39,829 nucleotides of DNA from a virus: IMG/VR virus record IMGVR_UViG_3300032296_001283, positions 1 through 39,829 of that record; one strand, given 5' to 3'. Of the stretch, positions 39,354 through 39,829 are shown in pieces. Each line of letters begins with the position of its first letter. Positions within the stretch are counted from its first letter, which is position 1. A program made the translations under genes and the position numbers. Under the pieces are notes generated by a model. The model saw only the letters and a program-made list of their open reading frames with translations, did no database searches and was not told the origin of the DNA.

Positions 39354-39829
39354 ATGGCAGAAGAACTTCAAGCTGAAGGTGATGACATGTTTTTGGGGTT
39401 TGCCAGTAGGCTTGACCCTGCAAACTTGCAGCCCGGCATCTTGCAAGCGAGCTTCAACACTCGACTTCAGCGCGGCATTGCCCAGCCTCGGAAAGGCACC
39501 AAACGTCTTACTGACAACGACCTTATCAACCTGATAATGGTTGGCTCGGGTTTGTACGTTGACGCTGACGGGCGCGACAACATTGTATTGGTATTTACGG
39601 ACAGGATGTACCTGTACAAGCCTGCTCAAGGGCAAGATATTAAGGTGTTGTATGGGCCTTATGACTTTCCTCCAGATCGTGTAATTCAAGAAGGTGGCAT
39701 TTGTGACGTTGTTACGGCCTTAAACAAGATATTTATCTTTCGCGGCAAGTACGACAAGAAGACGTTTGCGGCTACCGAATCAAATGCTGATATTCTAGAC
39801 AACGATACTGGCATAATTACTATAACAAC
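39354..39829 (+). CDS. Putative tail/virion protein, 3' end outside window
   Basis: MAEELQAEGDDMFLGFASRL... opens with FASRLDPANLQPGILQASFN, then TRLQRGIAQPRKGTKRL. This resembles N-termini of tail-nozzle or beta-propeller-like virion proteins (DPxxLxxGxLxxxxNxxxxxGxAxxRxG). The following strand repeats (IVLVFTDRMYLYKP, KIFIFRGKY) fit a propeller-like fold. The frame is open to the window end. It probably leads into the virion genes at the window start if the genome is circular or permuted. Confidence 0.65.
   Translation, partial: MAEELQAEGDDMFLGFASRLDPANLQPGILQASFNTRLQRGIAQPRKGTKRLTDNDLINLIMVGSGLYVDADGRDNIVLVFTDRMYLYKPAQGQDIKVLYGPYDFPPDRVIQEGGICDVVTALNKIFIFRGKYDKKTFAATESNADILDNDTGIITIT

Overview
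The window is most of the genome of a tailed double-stranded DNA phage, probably with a short tail (podovirus-like). It carries a large terminase, a ~700-residue portal, a scaffold-like protein, a major capsid protein resembling the SU10 / DUF5309 fold family, tail fibres, large putative ejection proteins and a lysis cassette. I see no tape measure, tail sheath, integrase or DNA polymerase. A Gram-negative host is suggested by a small lipoprotein of the Rz1 (outer-membrane spanin) type embedded in the lysis genes. Virion genes are cut at both window ends (position 1 and 39829), so the contig is probably a permuted, near-complete circle. The host genus cannot be named from the sequence.

Layout. 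1-7.9 kb (+): virion and ejection genes, with a PAPS-reductase-like and a YkgJ-like metal-binding gene wedged among them. 8.0-17.2 kb (+): replication and accessory genes: an SSB-like protein, an HTH protein, two PD-(D/E)XK nucleases, a putative initiator/helicase loader, a DnaB-type helicase split into two reading frames, then a dense run of very small overlapping genes ending in an HTH protein that could be the small terminase. 17.3-19.9 kb (-): seven small genes on the opposite strand, with a terminator at 18.23 kb and skewed oligonucleotide content. 19.9-20.5 kb: a repeat-rich divergent intergenic region. 20.5-29.7 kb (+): a small gene, a structured leader, terminase, portal, scaffold, capsid, a structured RNA-like intergenic region, and connector genes. 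29.7-36.9 kb (+): two fibres sharing an N-terminal domain, and two glycine-rich putative adhesins. 36.9-39.1 kb (+): membrane/lysis genes and a lysozyme. 39.1-39.8 kb (+): a zinc-ribbon protein and the start of another virion gene.

How it fits together. With no polymerase seen, replication probably recruits the host replisome through the initiator/loader and the phage DnaB-like helicase, with SSB and nucleases for recombination or processing. Structural genes start without a Shine-Dalgarno sequence, whereas the small genes at 13.9-15.4 kb have strong GGAGG sites, so two initiation styles coexist.

Most notable: (1) a 278-nt region after the capsid gene with three copies of an 11-nt box, each followed by a GAGAGA-loop hairpin whose stem varies in a compensatory way, spaced at 73 and 146 nt; (2) a helicase cut between Walker A and the next strand by a 1.6-kb gene cassette, with out-of-frame read-through scars at both junctions; (3) the 19.9-20.5 kb control region with iteron-like repeats and a 13-bp G/C-run inverted repeat.
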